Assembly: GCF_017826695.1 (NCBI RefSeq)
Contig: NZ_JAFFZW010000002.1
Location: 806,001-870,000 of the forward strand
DNA: 64,000 bases
From: Pseudomonas alliivorans
Lineage (GTDB): Bacteria; Pseudomonadota; Gammaproteobacteria; Pseudomonadales; Pseudomonadaceae
Direction of reading: 5' to 3'
The first letter of the stretch is position 1, and every line of letters begins with the position of its first letter. The position numbers were made by a program, and so were the translations under genes. Positions 1 to 8,080 of this stretch are shown here, one piece after another. Under the pieces are notes generated by a model, which did no database searches, had not been told where the DNA came from, and saw only the letters and a list, made by a program, of their open reading frames with translations.

Positions 1-293
1 ACGAAAATCCCAAGACCTATAAGGCGTTCATCGAAGCATTGAGCGAGGCCGAGCAGTTCGTCCGCAAGGACATCGGTGCTGCCGCCGACACCTACCTCCG
101 TGTGACGAAATCGAAAATCGACCGGCCCGAGTTGCTCAAGATCATCGACCGGCCGGAATTCCAGTTCACCATCACCCCGAAGAACACTTATCCGCTGGCC
201 GAATTCCTGTACCGCGTCGGCGCTATCAAGAACAAGCCTGCTTCATGGAAGGACTATTTCTTTCAGGATGAGAAGCCGTTACAGGGCAGTTGA
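1..293 (+). CDS. ABC transporter substrate-binding protein, C-terminal part
   Basis: This is the 3' end of a gene that starts before the window; the open frame runs from base 3 to the stop at 291-293. About 96 residues are visible. The helical C-terminal stretch with AEFLYRVGAIK and SWKDYFF resembles the end of periplasmic binding proteins of the nitrate/sulfonate/taurine (SsuA/TauA) class, in which C-terminal helices close the second lobe. The substrate cannot be told from this fragment. Family assignment is by resemblance only. The downstream gene faces the same way but has its own signal peptide, so an operon with it is doubtful. Confidence 0.6.
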   Translation, partial: ENPKTYKAFIEALSEAEQFVRKDIGAAADTYLRVTKSKIDRPELLKIIDRPEFQFTITPKNTYPLAEFLYRVGAIKNKPASWKDYFFQDEKPLQGS

Positions 294-388
294 GGAAAGA
301 AATAAACCCTGGCAGGTCATGAACCCGATACCTGAATCTCAGTCATATCAATGTGCCATTTTCGGCACCCGACAAGGAAACTCAGGTA

Positions 389-928
389 ATGGCTAGTCAT
401 TCTTTTTCATCGCGTTGGGGTTCTCGTTTCGCGGCGTTATTGATAAGCGGTCTGGCCTTTTCGCAGGCGCAAGCACTCGAGTTCAATCCTGGCAGCGCAT
501 CCAGTCAGGACAACCTGGCCACAACCCATTACGAGGCGGTCAATTCGGTTTATTCGGTACGCAGTACCAATGTCACTCTGGGCGATCTTCAGGCGCTGCT
601 GAACGACTCCAGACAGAATGCGGCGAGGATTGAAAGTCTGAAACAGACCGTCGAGGCTCAGGCACGCCTTATCGAGGAACTCAAACGCAACAATGGCAAC
701 CCGTCGCGCAGCAGCGACAGCGATGTTTCCGGCCTTAAAAGCAAAATCGACGATCAGAGCCGGGCTCTCGCAGCGCTGCAGAGTCAGGTCGGTGACTTGA
801 AGCGTAATTCCGGTTCCAGCGCCAGCAGCAGCGATCTTTCCAGCCTCAAAAACGATATCAGCAACACGCGCAGTGAACTCAATTCGCTGAAAGGCACGGT
901 CAGCACCCTCAGCAACCGCGTCAAGTAA
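389..928 (+). CDS. Predicted periplasmic coiled-coil protein, unknown function
   Basis: About 179 residues from the ATG at 389. I prefer this to the ATG at 353 because it puts a signal peptide at the N-terminus: a basic start (SSRWGSR), a hydrophobic core (FAALLISGLAF) and a likely cleavage after AQA. The mature protein has two similar blocks, each built as a serine-rich linker followed by a heptad-like segment (around LKSKIDDQSRALAALQSQV and LKNDISNTRSELNSLKGTV). This suggests repeated coiled coils and oligomerisation in the periplasm or at the envelope. No catalytic motif is visible and I do not recognise the family. A GC-rich hairpin follows the stop. Confidence 0.7.
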   Translation: MASHSFSSRWGSRFAALLISGLAFSQAQALEFNPGSASSQDNLATTHYEAVNSVYSVRSTNVTLGDLQALLNDSRQNAARIESLKQTVEAQARLIEELKRNNGNPSRSSDSDVSGLKSKIDDQSRALAALQSQVGDLKRNSGSSASSSDLSSLKNDISNTRSELNSLKGTVSTLSNRVK

Positions 929-948
929 CCACGCCTTGACGGCAGAAC

Positions 949-976
949 ACGAACGGGGCTGCGCTCCGTTCGTTTG
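949..976 (+). terminator. Possible weak rho-independent terminator
   Basis: The inverted repeat ACGAACGG / CCGTTCGT is separated by nine bases and followed by a short T-rich stretch. It lies just after the coiled-coil protein gene. The T tract is short, so termination is only plausible. Confidence 0.45.
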
Positions 977-1074
977 AGTCTCGAATCCCCTTCCCCTGTC
1001 CCAATGCGCTGAAACCTCAAGGATTCGGCTGCGTCGGGCTTTGCAAAATTTGTTCGTTCTGGGCATTCCTGTAT

Positions 1075-1093
1075 GGAAACGATTCTCATCGGA
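1075..1093. promoter_or_regulatory. Possible Fur-box-like site
   Basis: The 19 bases centred on AACGATTCTCATC resemble Pseudomonas Fur sites in the strong half ATTCTCAT, but the other half is poor: 10 of 19 match the classical GATAATGATAATCATTATC. It directly adjoins the better Zur-like site before the TonB-dependent receptor gene. Treat it as a weak candidate for additional iron control. Confidence 0.35.
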
Positions 1094-1114
1094 GATGTTA
1101 TATTGTATCCATAA
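1092..1114. promoter_or_regulatory. Candidate Zur box upstream of TonB-dependent receptor
   Basis: The core GTTATATTGTATC at 1097-1109 matches the zinc-uptake-regulator consensus GTTATANTATAAC at 10 of 12 defined positions. The flank GAGAT also fits the extended GAAAT start of the consensus. It lies 18 bases before the ATG at 1132, where bound repressor would block initiation. A closely similar core is found in front of folE2, at 7075-7087. The match was made by eye against the known consensus and was not scored with a matrix. Confidence 0.6.
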
Positions 1115-1131
1115 CTATCAGGAAGTCTCAC

Positions 1132-3252
1132 ATGTCGTCTCGTAGAATTGCGTCTCTGGCAGGCTTGGCCATCGGGATGCTCGGCAATACCGGTTTTGCG
1201 GAAGATCAGCCACACACCCTCGAGCTGGAAAGCGTCAACGTTACCTCCGACTATCAATTTGAAACGGCAACCAGTCCTGTTCAGGGTTACCGTGCGACCC
1301 GCTCCGCCACGGCGACCAAGACCGATACCGCCATCAAGGACATTGCGCAGTCGATCAGCGTGGTGCCTGCTTCTGTACTTAAGGATCTGGGCAGCAACAG
1401 CGTCGACCGTGCGCTGGATTTCGCCGGCGGCGTGTCGAAGCAGAATAATTTCGGTGGCCTGACGCTCTACGAGTACAGCATTCGCGGCTTCACCACCTCC
1501 GAGTTTTACAAGGACGGTTTCAGCGCCAACCGAGGCTACCCCGCCACCCCTGATGCGGCGAACATCGAGCGTATCGAGGTACTCAAGGGTCCCGCCGCCA
1601 GCCTGTATGGCCGAGGCGACCCGGGCGGCACCGTCAATATCGTCACCAAGAAGCCCCAGCGCGAAGCCTTTACCACCCTGCAGACCAGCGCAGGCAGCTG
1701 GGACCGCTACCGCACCGCGCTGGACGTCAACACGCCCCTCGATGAGGAAGGCAACCTGCTGTCGCGGGTCAATCTGGCAGTCGAAGACAACAACAGCTTT
1801 CGCGATCACGTCGAAAGCAAACGGGTGTTCGTTGCGCCCTCCTTCAGTTGGCAACTGAATCCTGACACGCACCTGTTAGTGGAAACCGAGTTCGTCCGTC
1901 ACACATCGACCTTCGACCGCGGCGTCGTTGCGCCCAACAACAAATGGAGCGGCGTGTCGCGCTCGACCTTTCTCGGCGAACCTGACGACGACATTGATAA
2001 CGATAACAACATGGTCCAGTTCGCACTGGATCATCAGCTCAATGACATCTGGTCACTGCGCCTGGCCAGCCATTACAAACAAGGCGAGATGTCGGGCTAC
2101 GCCAGCGAGTCGCGCCCGCTGAGCGCCGACGGCCGCACGGTCAACCGCCGCTATCGCGAGCGTGACAACAACTGGCACGACAGCATTACCCAGTTGGAGC
2201 TGCGCGGCCGTTTCGAAGGCATGGGCCTTGAGCACGAAGTACTGATCGGCACCGAATACGAGAACTACCGCAAAAACGAACGCGTCACCAATATCGCGCC
2301 GGTTGCGGGGACCACTTATGCCATCGATCTCTACCATCCGGTCTACGGTCAGCCAAAACCCAATGGTGCCCGCTCGGGCACTGATTTCTTCGAGCATGTC
2401 GAAAGCCGTGCGTTGAACCTGCAAGACCAGATTGTATTCACCGACAGACTGCGCGGGATGATCGGTGCGCGCTTCGAGCATTTCGATCAGCAGATCGATG
2501 ACTACACCACCAACCGGACGTCCGGTCAGCGACAGGATGCGTTCACTCAGCGTGCGGGGCTTCTGTATCAGCTCACGCCGCAGGTGGGCCTGTTCACCAA
2601 CGTCTCGACTTCGTTCAAACCCAACAACGGGCTCGACGCGTCGGGCAACACCTTCGACCCGGAAGAAGGCATTGGTTATGAAGCCGGTATCAAGGGCGAG
2701 CTGTTCGATGATCGGCTGAGCACCACGCTGTCGGCGTTCCACATCGAGAAGGAAAACGTGCTGGCACTCGATCCATCTACCGACACCAATCGCGCCGTGG
2801 GCAAGGCTCGCAGCCAGGGTTTCGACCTGCAATTCACCGGACAGGTAACCGAAGCAGTCCGCGTGATCGGCGCCTTCGCCTACATCGACGCCGAAGTCAC
2901 CAAGGGCGACCGCACGATCCCCACCGGCAGCCGGATTCTGGGCGTGGCAAAGCACAGCGGCAGTCTGTTGGGTGTCTATGAATTCCAGGAAGGCGTATTG
3001 CGCGGTTCGGACGTGGGCGCAGCCTATACCTATGTCGGCGACCGTTCCGGCGAGTCAGGCACCCGCTTCGAGCTGCCCGCCTACCAGACAGTGGACCTGC
3101 TTGCGCATTACAAGGCCAGCGACAACGTCACCGTGGGTTTGAACCTCAACAATATTTTCGACGAAAAATATTATGAGCGTTCCTTCAGCAATTACTGGGT
3201 CGCGCCGGGTGAGCCGCGTAACTTCACCGTCAGCCTCACACTGAATCTCTGA
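1132..3252 (+). CDS. TonB-dependent siderophore/metallophore receptor
   Basis: A 706-residue outer-membrane gated barrel that imports a metal chelate with energy from TonB-ExbBD. Residues 1-23 form a signal peptide ending in GFA. A TonB-box-like stretch (LELESVNVT) follows, then the plug domain (around IKDIAQSISVVPASVL, with RGFTTSEFYKDGF and LKGPAASLYGRGDPGG) and a barrel ending in the usual terminal aromatic/hydrophobic strand (NFTVSLTLNL). The start has a GGAAG ribosome site. A DUF4198 gene follows 24 bases after the stop, so the two are probably co-transcribed. A Zur-like box just upstream suggests zinc control and perhaps a zincophore or zinc-related ligand; iron-siderophore uptake is the main alternative. 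It is clearly paralogous to the partial receptor at the end of the window. Confidence 0.92.
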   Translation: MSSRRIASLAGLAIGMLGNTGFAEDQPHTLELESVNVTSDYQFETATSPVQGYRATRSATATKTDTAIKDIAQSISVVPASVLKDLGSNSVDRALDFAGGVSKQNNFGGLTLYEYSIRGFTTSEFYKDGFSANRGYPATPDAANIERIEVLKGPAASLYGRGDPGGTVNIVTKKPQREAFTTLQTSAGSWDRYRTALDVNTPLDEEGNLLSRVNLAVEDNNSFRDHVESKRVFVAPSFSWQLNPDTHLLVETEFVRHTSTFDRGVVAPNNKWSGVSRSTFLGEPDDDIDNDNNMVQFALDHQLNDIWSLRLASHYKQGEMSGYASESRPLSADGRTVNRRYRERDNNWHDSITQLELRGRFEGMGLEHEVLIGTEYENYRKNERVTNIAPVAGTTYAIDLYHPVYGQPKPNGARSGTDFFEHVESRALNLQDQIVFTDRLRGMIGARFEHFDQQIDDYTTNRTSGQRQDAFTQRAGLLYQLTPQVGLFTNVSTSFKPNNGLDASGNTFDPEEGIGYEAGIKGELFDDRLSTTLSAFHIEKENVLALDPSTDTNRAVGKARSQGFDLQFTGQVTEAVRVIGAFAYIDAEVTKGDRTIPTGSRILGVAKHSGSLLGVYEFQEGVLRGSDVGAAYTYVGDRSGESGTRFELPAYQTVDLLAHYKASDNVTVGLNLNNIFDEKYYERSFSNYWVAPGEPRNFTVSLTLNL

Positions 3253-3276
3253 TCACCAAAACAACAAGGATGCATC

Positions 3277-4005
3277 ATGCTTTCATCGAAACCGCTCGTG
3301 GCCCTGAGCCTGCTCAGCGCACTGTTCACCGCTCAGGTCAGTGCCCATGGTTTATGGACCGAACAGCGTCGAGGCAACATCGAAGTGGTCTACGGCCACG
3401 GTGCCGAGGACAACGCGTTCAAGGCGCAGAAAGTCAGCGGCGCCTGGGCGTATGACCGTCAGGGACGGATGATTCCGGTCACTGTACAGCGTCTGGACGA
3501 TCACGCGCGTCTGGTGCCGATCAAGCCGCCGGCCATCCTGTCGGTCGCACTGGACAACGGCATGTGGACCCGCAACGCCGAAAAGAAATGGATCAACGAG
3601 GGACGCAGCAAGGTGCCCAAAGGCACCGACTCGATCCACACGTTCAAGTACAGCGTGGCGATTTATGAAGAAGGTGCGAAGCTGCCGACGTTCGAAAAGC
3701 TGAATTTTGTCATCGTGCCGCAGGCTGATCCGCTGAAGGTCGGGGTCGGCAAACCGCTGCCGGTCAAGGTGCTGGTCGATGGCAAACCGGCTGCGGGCAT
3801 CAAGCTGATCGGTGATTACCGCAGCGCGCCGGACGTGGTCAGTGCCGAGACCGATGCTCAGGGAATGGCCACGGTGGTGGTGCGTAACGAAGGCCTGAAC
3901 ATCATCGCGGCCGAAGTGACGCTGCCGGTGAAGGACAATGCCGATATTGCCGAGCGCGGCCTGTTCACTTCGCTGAGCTTTGTCGGTGAAGCGCATCACG
4001 ACTGA
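3277..4005 (+). CDS. DUF4198 (NikM-like) periplasmic protein
   Basis: A 242-residue secreted protein with a clear signal peptide: MLSSKPLVALSLLSALFTAQ, with likely cleavage after VSA. The mature protein would then start with His-Gly-Leu-Trp, an arrangement common in DUF4198 proteins, where the new N-terminal His can bind metal. Two beta-rich, transthyretin-like segments follow (VGVGKPLPVKVLVDGKPAAG and DAQGMATVVVRN). DUF4198 is related to the periplasmic part of NikM/CbiM-type cobalt/nickel transport. It probably handles metal after import by the preceding receptor; this role is inferred from fold and position. AAGGA precedes the ATG, and a perfect 8-bp hairpin follows the gene. Confidence 0.8.
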   Translation: MLSSKPLVALSLLSALFTAQVSAHGLWTEQRRGNIEVVYGHGAEDNAFKAQKVSGAWAYDRQGRMIPVTVQRLDDHARLVPIKPPAILSVALDNGMWTRNAEKKWINEGRSKVPKGTDSIHTFKYSVAIYEEGAKLPTFEKLNFVIVPQADPLKVGVGKPLPVKVLVDGKPAAGIKLIGDYRSAPDVVSAETDAQGMATVVVRNEGLNIIAAEVTLPVKDNADIAERGLFTSLSFVGEAHHD

Positions 4006-4014
4006 CGCCTGACA

Positions 4015-4034
4015 CGCTGCGCTGATGCGCAGCG
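4015..4034 (+). terminator. Hairpin after receptor-DUF4198 pair
   Basis: A perfect 8-bp stem CGCTGCGC / GCGCAGCG with a four-base loop, nine bases after the DUF4198 stop. There is no T run, so it may end transcription weakly or protect the 3' end of the mRNA. Confidence 0.45.
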
Positions 4035-4098
4035 AACACTGGGTTGTGAGAGGCCTCTTTGCGGCTGACACAGCCCTGTCTGGCAGCAGACAATGACT

Positions 4099-4183
4099 GT
4101 GAGAAGCCGCTTACGGCGATGCGTTTTGTCAGTCGACCTATCCGTCGCGCGTCTGACGTCATCGCCGGCAAGCCGCCTCCCAC
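4099..4183. repeat. REP pair (BIME-like), one degenerate arm
   Basis: The right arm ATCGCCGGCAAGCCGCCTCC is the reverse complement of the REP core seen several times in this window. A degenerate left arm (GTGAGAAGCCGCTTACGGCG) lies about 55 bases before it. It sits between the convergent DUF4198 and acyltransferase genes. Confidence 0.8.
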
Positions 4184-4255
4184 ATGTGCAATAACGTTCC
4201 TTCAGACGGTCATTAGCGCGAGGCACGCGCATCCGTACGCCATGACCGCACTGGC

Positions 4256-5422
4256 TTACAAGTACTTCAACCAGGTGATGTCCCGACGCCGGGCCTTGAG
4301 TGACGCGAACCAGCGCACGGCAGGGAACAGCACGACCGCGAGTACGACTGACGTCAACCAGACACCCCACATGTGGTCGAAGCCAAAGTAGCTGCCCTGG
4401 TTCTGGCCCCAGATCGCCAGTGCGATCAGGTACAGAATCTTCAGCACATACAGGTGCAGCAGGTAGAAAAACATAGGTGCCGAACCCAGCACCACCAGCG
4501 GCCGCAGCCAGCCTTTTTCCTGACACCGTTCGAAGGCGATCAGGATCAGCATGCCAATGCCCAGCGTCAGACTGATGAACAGCAACGACGGCGGGTACTT
4601 GGTGATGTTCAGAAAGCTCATCACGGTCTGCAGTTCGGTCTCGCCCACACGCCACGGCTTTTCACCGTAGCCGTTGATCAGACGCAATACCAGAAAGCCC
4701 AGCAGCGCACCCAGACCGCACATCCACAATCTGGCGCGGCGTGAGGCGGCGTCGTACCCCGCCGAAAACCATGGCCCGGCGGCGTAACCCAGCGCGATGA
4801 TGCCGATCCAGGGAAGCAACGGATACGAGGTACGCAAGCGCAGGTTGTCCGAGACGTCGATCCAGCCACGGTCATGCAGGATGGCCCAGGGAATGTGCAT
4901 CGCCGACTCGACGCCGAAGTGCAGCGAATCCAGCAGGTTGTGACCGGCAATGATCACCACGCCAATCACCACCAGCGCCCAACGCGGCAGGTAGACCATT
5001 GCAGACAGCGCCACCATGCTGAGGCCGATGGCCCAGATCACTTGCAGGTAGATCACGGTCGGCGGGAACTGGAAGGTCCAGGCAAAGCTCACCAGCGTGA
5101 ACTCGAGGGCGATCAGGAACAGGCCGCGCTTGAGCAGGAACGCCGAGACGTCCGCCCGGCCGCTGTATTTTTCGCCATACAGGTACGCCGAAAGCCCGGT
5201 CAGCAGGACGAACAGCGGCGCACACAGGTGTGCCAGCAAGCGGCTGAAAAACAGCTCGGGCTCGGTGTTCGCCACTTCCATGGGGTCCAGTACCTGACGG
5301 TGCAGAAAAAAGGTTTCCCGCACATGGTCCAGCAGCATGAAAAGAATGATCAGCCCGCGAAGAGCGTCGATGGAGCGCAGCCGGGAAGTCGGCGCGCGGG
5401 TGGGATGAACAGCTGTCGTCAT
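4256..5422 (-). CDS. DUF1624 / heparan-alpha-glucosaminide N-acetyltransferase-like membrane protein
   Basis: A 388-residue integral membrane protein with about ten hydrophobic segments. The N-terminal SIDALRGLIILFMLLDHVRE is the characteristic opening of DUF1624 and acyltransferase-3-like proteins (R-x-D/E-x-LRG followed by a membrane His). Relatives of the human lysosomal HGSNAT transfer acetyl groups across a membrane using a His in this region; the bacterial substrate is unknown. A GC-rich hairpin separates it from gamma-carbonic anhydrase upstream, so it may be transcribed separately or only by read-through from folE2. No strong ribosome site is seen before the ATG at 5422. Confidence 0.75.
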   Translation of the reverse strand: MTTAVHPTRAPTSRLRSIDALRGLIILFMLLDHVRETFFLHRQVLDPMEVANTEPELFFSRLLAHLCAPLFVLLTGLSAYLYGEKYSGRADVSAFLLKRGLFLIALEFTLVSFAWTFQFPPTVIYLQVIWAIGLSMVALSAMVYLPRWALVVIGVVIIAGHNLLDSLHFGVESAMHIPWAILHDRGWIDVSDNLRLRTSYPLLPWIGIIALGYAAGPWFSAGYDAASRRARLWMCGLGALLGFLVLRLINGYGEKPWRVGETELQTVMSFLNITKYPPSLLFISLTLGIGMLILIAFERCQEKGWLRPLVVLGSAPMFFYLLHLYVLKILYLIALAIWGQNQGSYFGFDHMWGVWLTSVVLAVVLFPAVRWFASLKARRRDITWLKYL

Positions 5423-5476
5423 GAAAGATAGAAGTCCGTGGTTGGGTGGGCAGTGTCGATTGTCCTGGATGTTGCA

Positions 5477-5502
5477 GGCTTCCCGATCCAGAACGGGAAG
5501 CC
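5477..5502 (-). terminator. Hairpin downstream of gamma-carbonic anhydrase
   Basis: A perfect 9-bp stem GGCTTCCCG / CGGGAAGCC with an eight-base loop, beginning about a dozen bases beyond the carbonic anhydrase stop. It lacks a U tract on the transcribed strand, so it is a hairpin with possible terminator or mRNA-stabilising function. Confidence 0.45.
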
Positions 5503-5514
5503 CTTCGACACCGG

Positions 5515-6075
5515 TTAAAACTCGTTCTGCAGCGCCTTGTAGCCGCGCACCAGATCGATATTGGTGTGTGCCACGTCCTCGGAGAACTCCGAAGCCGAGA
5601 TGCTTACCGGCGGGTATTGCGACAGGTCGGTATTAGGCCCGATCCGGGTGGTGGACGGCACGTAAAAGTTTTCCGGCAGGTCGCGGCCGTCGACCACCGA
5701 GTTGTGGCGCACCACGCTGCCGTTGCCGACCTGACAGTTGAACAGCACGCTGTTGAAGCCGATGAATACCCGGTCACCGACCTGACACGGTCCGTGCACG
5801 ATGGAGCGGTGGGCAATCGACGTGAACTCGCCGATGGTTACTGCAGCGCCGGATTTGGAGTGGATTACCACTCCGTCCTGGATGTTGGAGTTGGCGCCGA
5901 TCACGATGGGCTCCATGTCGCCCGTGGCGTCGACTTCATCGGCACGGATCACCGCATAGGGCCCGACGAAAACATTGTCCTTGATGATGACCTTGCCGCA
6001 GATGATCGCGGTCTTGTCGATGTAAGCGGATTCGGCGATCACCGGCAAATGGCCGGACGGGTTTTTACGGATCAC
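5515..6075 (-). CDS. Gamma-class carbonic anhydrase family protein
   Basis: 186 residues with the left-handed beta-helix hexapeptide pattern throughout (for example IIKDNVFVGPYAVI and VTIGEFTSIAHRSIVHG). The three metal-ligand histidines of gamma-carbonic anhydrases are present: one in VVIHS and two in IAHRSIVHG. The start is a GTG at 6075 with GAGG upstream, 11 bases after the folE2 stop, so the two genes form an operon. Gamma enzymes can use iron or cobalt instead of zinc. Together with FolE2 and the Zur-like box this fits a zinc-sparing replacement enzyme, as described for the Zur-regulated cluster of P. aeruginosa. Enzymatic activity is inferred. Confidence 0.85.
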   Translation of the reverse strand: MIRKNPSGHLPVIAESAYIDKTAIICGKVIIKDNVFVGPYAVIRADEVDATGDMEPIVIGANSNIQDGVVIHSKSGAAVTIGEFTSIAHRSIVHGPCQVGDRVFIGFNSVLFNCQVGNGSVVRHNSVVDGRDLPENFYVPSTTRIGPNTDLSQYPPVSISASEFSEDVAHTNIDLVRGYKALQNEF

Positions 6076-6086
6076 GGTGGCAAACC

Positions 6087-6992
6087 TCAGGTCGGGTAGT
6101 TGGACGTTTGTGCAGCGGCGTCATGTGGGTGCAGGCTTTCAAAATGGCGAACGCCGACGCTGGAAGCGGTGTACAGGCCTTCCAGTGCCTGTTGGATCTT
6201 GCGAGCAGCGTCTTCGACATACATCAGGTTCTGGCCGTTGAGCCGGGCGAATGCCTGCTCATCGGCGCGCTTGACGGCGGTCTGAACTGGCGTCCCGAGA
6301 GCACGTTCGGTGGCCTCGATCAGTGTAATCAAACCAAGCCCGGTGGCGTTTTCTGCAATACGCACCTGGACCGTCGCCACGCTGCGCTGGCTGTGCGGCG
6401 TGGCCAGCGAGCCGTTGGTGCGCAGCCAGTTCGCGACCTGCATGGTGTCGACAAAGGTCTGGCGGTCGAAATGGGCGATGAACGCGCTTTCCAGCAATTG
6501 TCGGGACAACGCCGCCGAGCATGGGCAAGTAGAGGAATAGGTAATGCCAACCGTCAGATCCAGGCACAGACGCCCCGCTTCCCATAGGCCTTCAAGGGTA
6601 ACCGGATAGGATTTCCAGCCGCTGAGCCCTTCGGTGACCAGCGCGGGACGGCGACACAGCAGGTTGAAGTTCAGCCTGATACGCGAGCGGGTCGAACGGC
6701 AACCGGCGTGGCTTTCAACCATGGCTTCCAAAAGGTCCGACAAGGACGCGACGTTGAGCTCACGCTCTTCGGCAAACCGGTCGAGCAAGCGGTACAGCCG
6801 CGACATGTGAATGCCTTTGACACTCGGATCGGCGAGGTCAACGTGCAAGTCAACATAGGCATGCACCGAATGGCTGACACCCTCCTCGCTCAAGCGTATC
6901 GGCACTTCGATGGCTTGCATGCCGACCCAGTCGAGGGCGATCAGGGCCGAGGACGCTTCCGTCAGGGCAACATCAGGGAGAGAGTTGTTCAT
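6087..6992 (-). CDS. folE2: GTP cyclohydrolase IB (zinc-independent FolE2)
   Basis: A 301-residue enzyme that converts GTP to 7,8-dihydroneopterin triphosphate, the first step of folate synthesis. It is the metal-promiscuous alternative to zinc-dependent FolE. The family's metal-site cysteine lies in STCPCSAAL, with the surrounding MEGLW- and HFDRQTFVDT-like segments of the COG1469 family. I choose the ATG at 6992 (MNNSLPDVAL) over the TTG at 7070 because the longer form would place coding sequence over the upstream regulatory palindrome and adds a low-similarity N-terminus. It is followed directly by gamma-carbonic anhydrase. A strong Zur-like box lies about 80 bases upstream. Confidence 0.9.
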   Translation of the reverse strand: MNNSLPDVALTEASSALIALDWVGMQAIEVPIRLSEEGVSHSVHAYVDLHVDLADPSVKGIHMSRLYRLLDRFAEERELNVASLSDLLEAMVESHAGCRSTRSRIRLNFNLLCRRPALVTEGLSGWKSYPVTLEGLWEAGRLCLDLTVGITYSSTCPCSAALSRQLLESAFIAHFDRQTFVDTMQVANWLRTNGSLATPHSQRSVATVQVRIAENATGLGLITLIEATERALGTPVQTAVKRADEQAFARLNGQNLMYVEDAARKIQQALEGLYTASSVGVRHFESLHPHDAAAQTSNYPT

Positions 6993-7069
6993 GTGAGTCG
7001 GTCGTCTCGTTGGCTGGCCTCGCTTGGACGCGACGCCTGATGTCATGGGGCGTCTATCCGCCCCGTACA

Positions 7070-7092
7070 AATTCGTTACACTATAACATCAT
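7070..7092. promoter_or_regulatory. Candidate Zur box upstream of folE2
   Basis: On the minus strand the core GTTATAGTGTAAC (7087 to 7075) matches the Zur consensus GTTATANTATAAC at 11 of 12 defined positions, with the expected AT before it. folE2 belongs to the Zur regulon in several gammaproteobacteria and pseudomonads. Location and match make this the best-supported regulatory site in the window. Confidence 0.8.
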
Positions 7093-7171
7093 CAACACCA
7101 ACGGCATCAACCGAACACAGGGTCCGTCCCGACCCTGCGGACGCATTCGAAGAACAATCCGGCAACAGGTT

Positions 7172-8080
7172 TCAGGTCTTCACCAGTTCCTCGATCAGAA
7201 AGTCCCGGAATGCCGATACGGCCGCCGGCAGGTTGCGCCCTGCCATGCTCTGCAGTTCGATGCGTCGCGCCTTCATGCCCTCATCGCTGATCGGCACGGA
7301 AACGAGTTGTTTTTCCTGCACGCGCTTGTCCAGGGTCATTTCGCTGGACAGACTGATTCCACCCTCCTCGCGCACAAAGCGCAGCAGCGCACCGATGTAG
7401 TTGCTGGTCAGCACCGGATCGAACATCAGGCCCTGCACGCCACAACAGATGTCGAACAGTTGTCGCAGCGTGGTATCGGTGTTGGTCAGGGCAATGACAT
7501 AGGGCTGCAGCTCGGCGAGCGCCACTTCCTTGCGTGACGCCAGCGGATGGTTGGGGCTGACCACCGCACAGATCGCGCCGCTGTGCACGTGTTCGACTTT
7601 GATCTCATTCTGCGGCGTGAGGCTGAACGTCAGGCACAGATCCGCATCGCCCGAACGCACACGTTCGGTGGCCTGCGCGGGCGCACAGACCTCCATTGAA
7701 AAATGGATGCCTTCATAGACCTGCCTGAAACGGGCAATGCACTGCGGCAGGAAATCCAGGGCAAATCCCTCGGAACAGGCCAGTCGCACATGACCTCGCT
7801 GCAGCCCCTGCAACTCGGTAATTTCCAGCACCACCTGCTCGGCTTCCAGCTGCGACTTGCGCGCATAGGCCGCCAGCCGTGTGCCCGCTTCGCTGAGCAC
7901 CATGCCTCGCGCCTGACGCTCGAACAGGACGGCGTCCAGTTCGCGCTCCAGCTTGCTGATCTGTCGACTGACCGCCGAAGACGCAACATTGAGCCGGGTG
8001 GATGCCTCACTGATCGAGCCGCACCTGGCCACCTCCAGAAAATAGCGCAGGGCCGTGGATTGAACGCCGTAAAGTTGCAT
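7172..8080 (-). CDS. LysR-family transcriptional regulator
   Basis: 302 residues with an N-terminal winged helix-turn-helix (FLEVARCGSISEASTRLNVASSAVSRQISKLE, about residues 14-45) and a LysR substrate-binding domain. It is divergent from the peptide ABC transporter operon with a spacer of about 200 bases, the classical arrangement for a LysR regulator and its target. The inducer is unknown but would be expected to be an imported peptide or amino-acid derivative. folE2 lies downstream in the same direction but has its own regulatory box. Confidence 0.88.
   Translation of the reverse strand: MQLYGVQSTALRYFLEVARCGSISEASTRLNVASSAVSRQISKLERELDAVLFERQARGMVLSEAGTRLAAYARKSQLEAEQVVLEITELQGLQRGHVRLACSEGFALDFLPQCIARFRQVYEGIHFSMEVCAPAQATERVRSGDADLCLTFSLTPQNEIKVEHVHSGAICAVVSPNHPLASRKEVALAELQPYVIALTNTDTTLRQLFDICCGVQGLMFDPVLTSNYIGALLRFVREEGGISLSSEMTLDKRVQEKQLVSVPISDEGMKARRIELQSMAGRNLPAAVSAFRDFLIEELVKT

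Noticed and set aside
784-1872. A 362-residue open frame on the minus strand over the receptor gene
   Set aside because: It is antisense to a clearly recognised TonB-dependent receptor, spans an intergenic region and has no family similarity. It arises from GC-rich codon bias.
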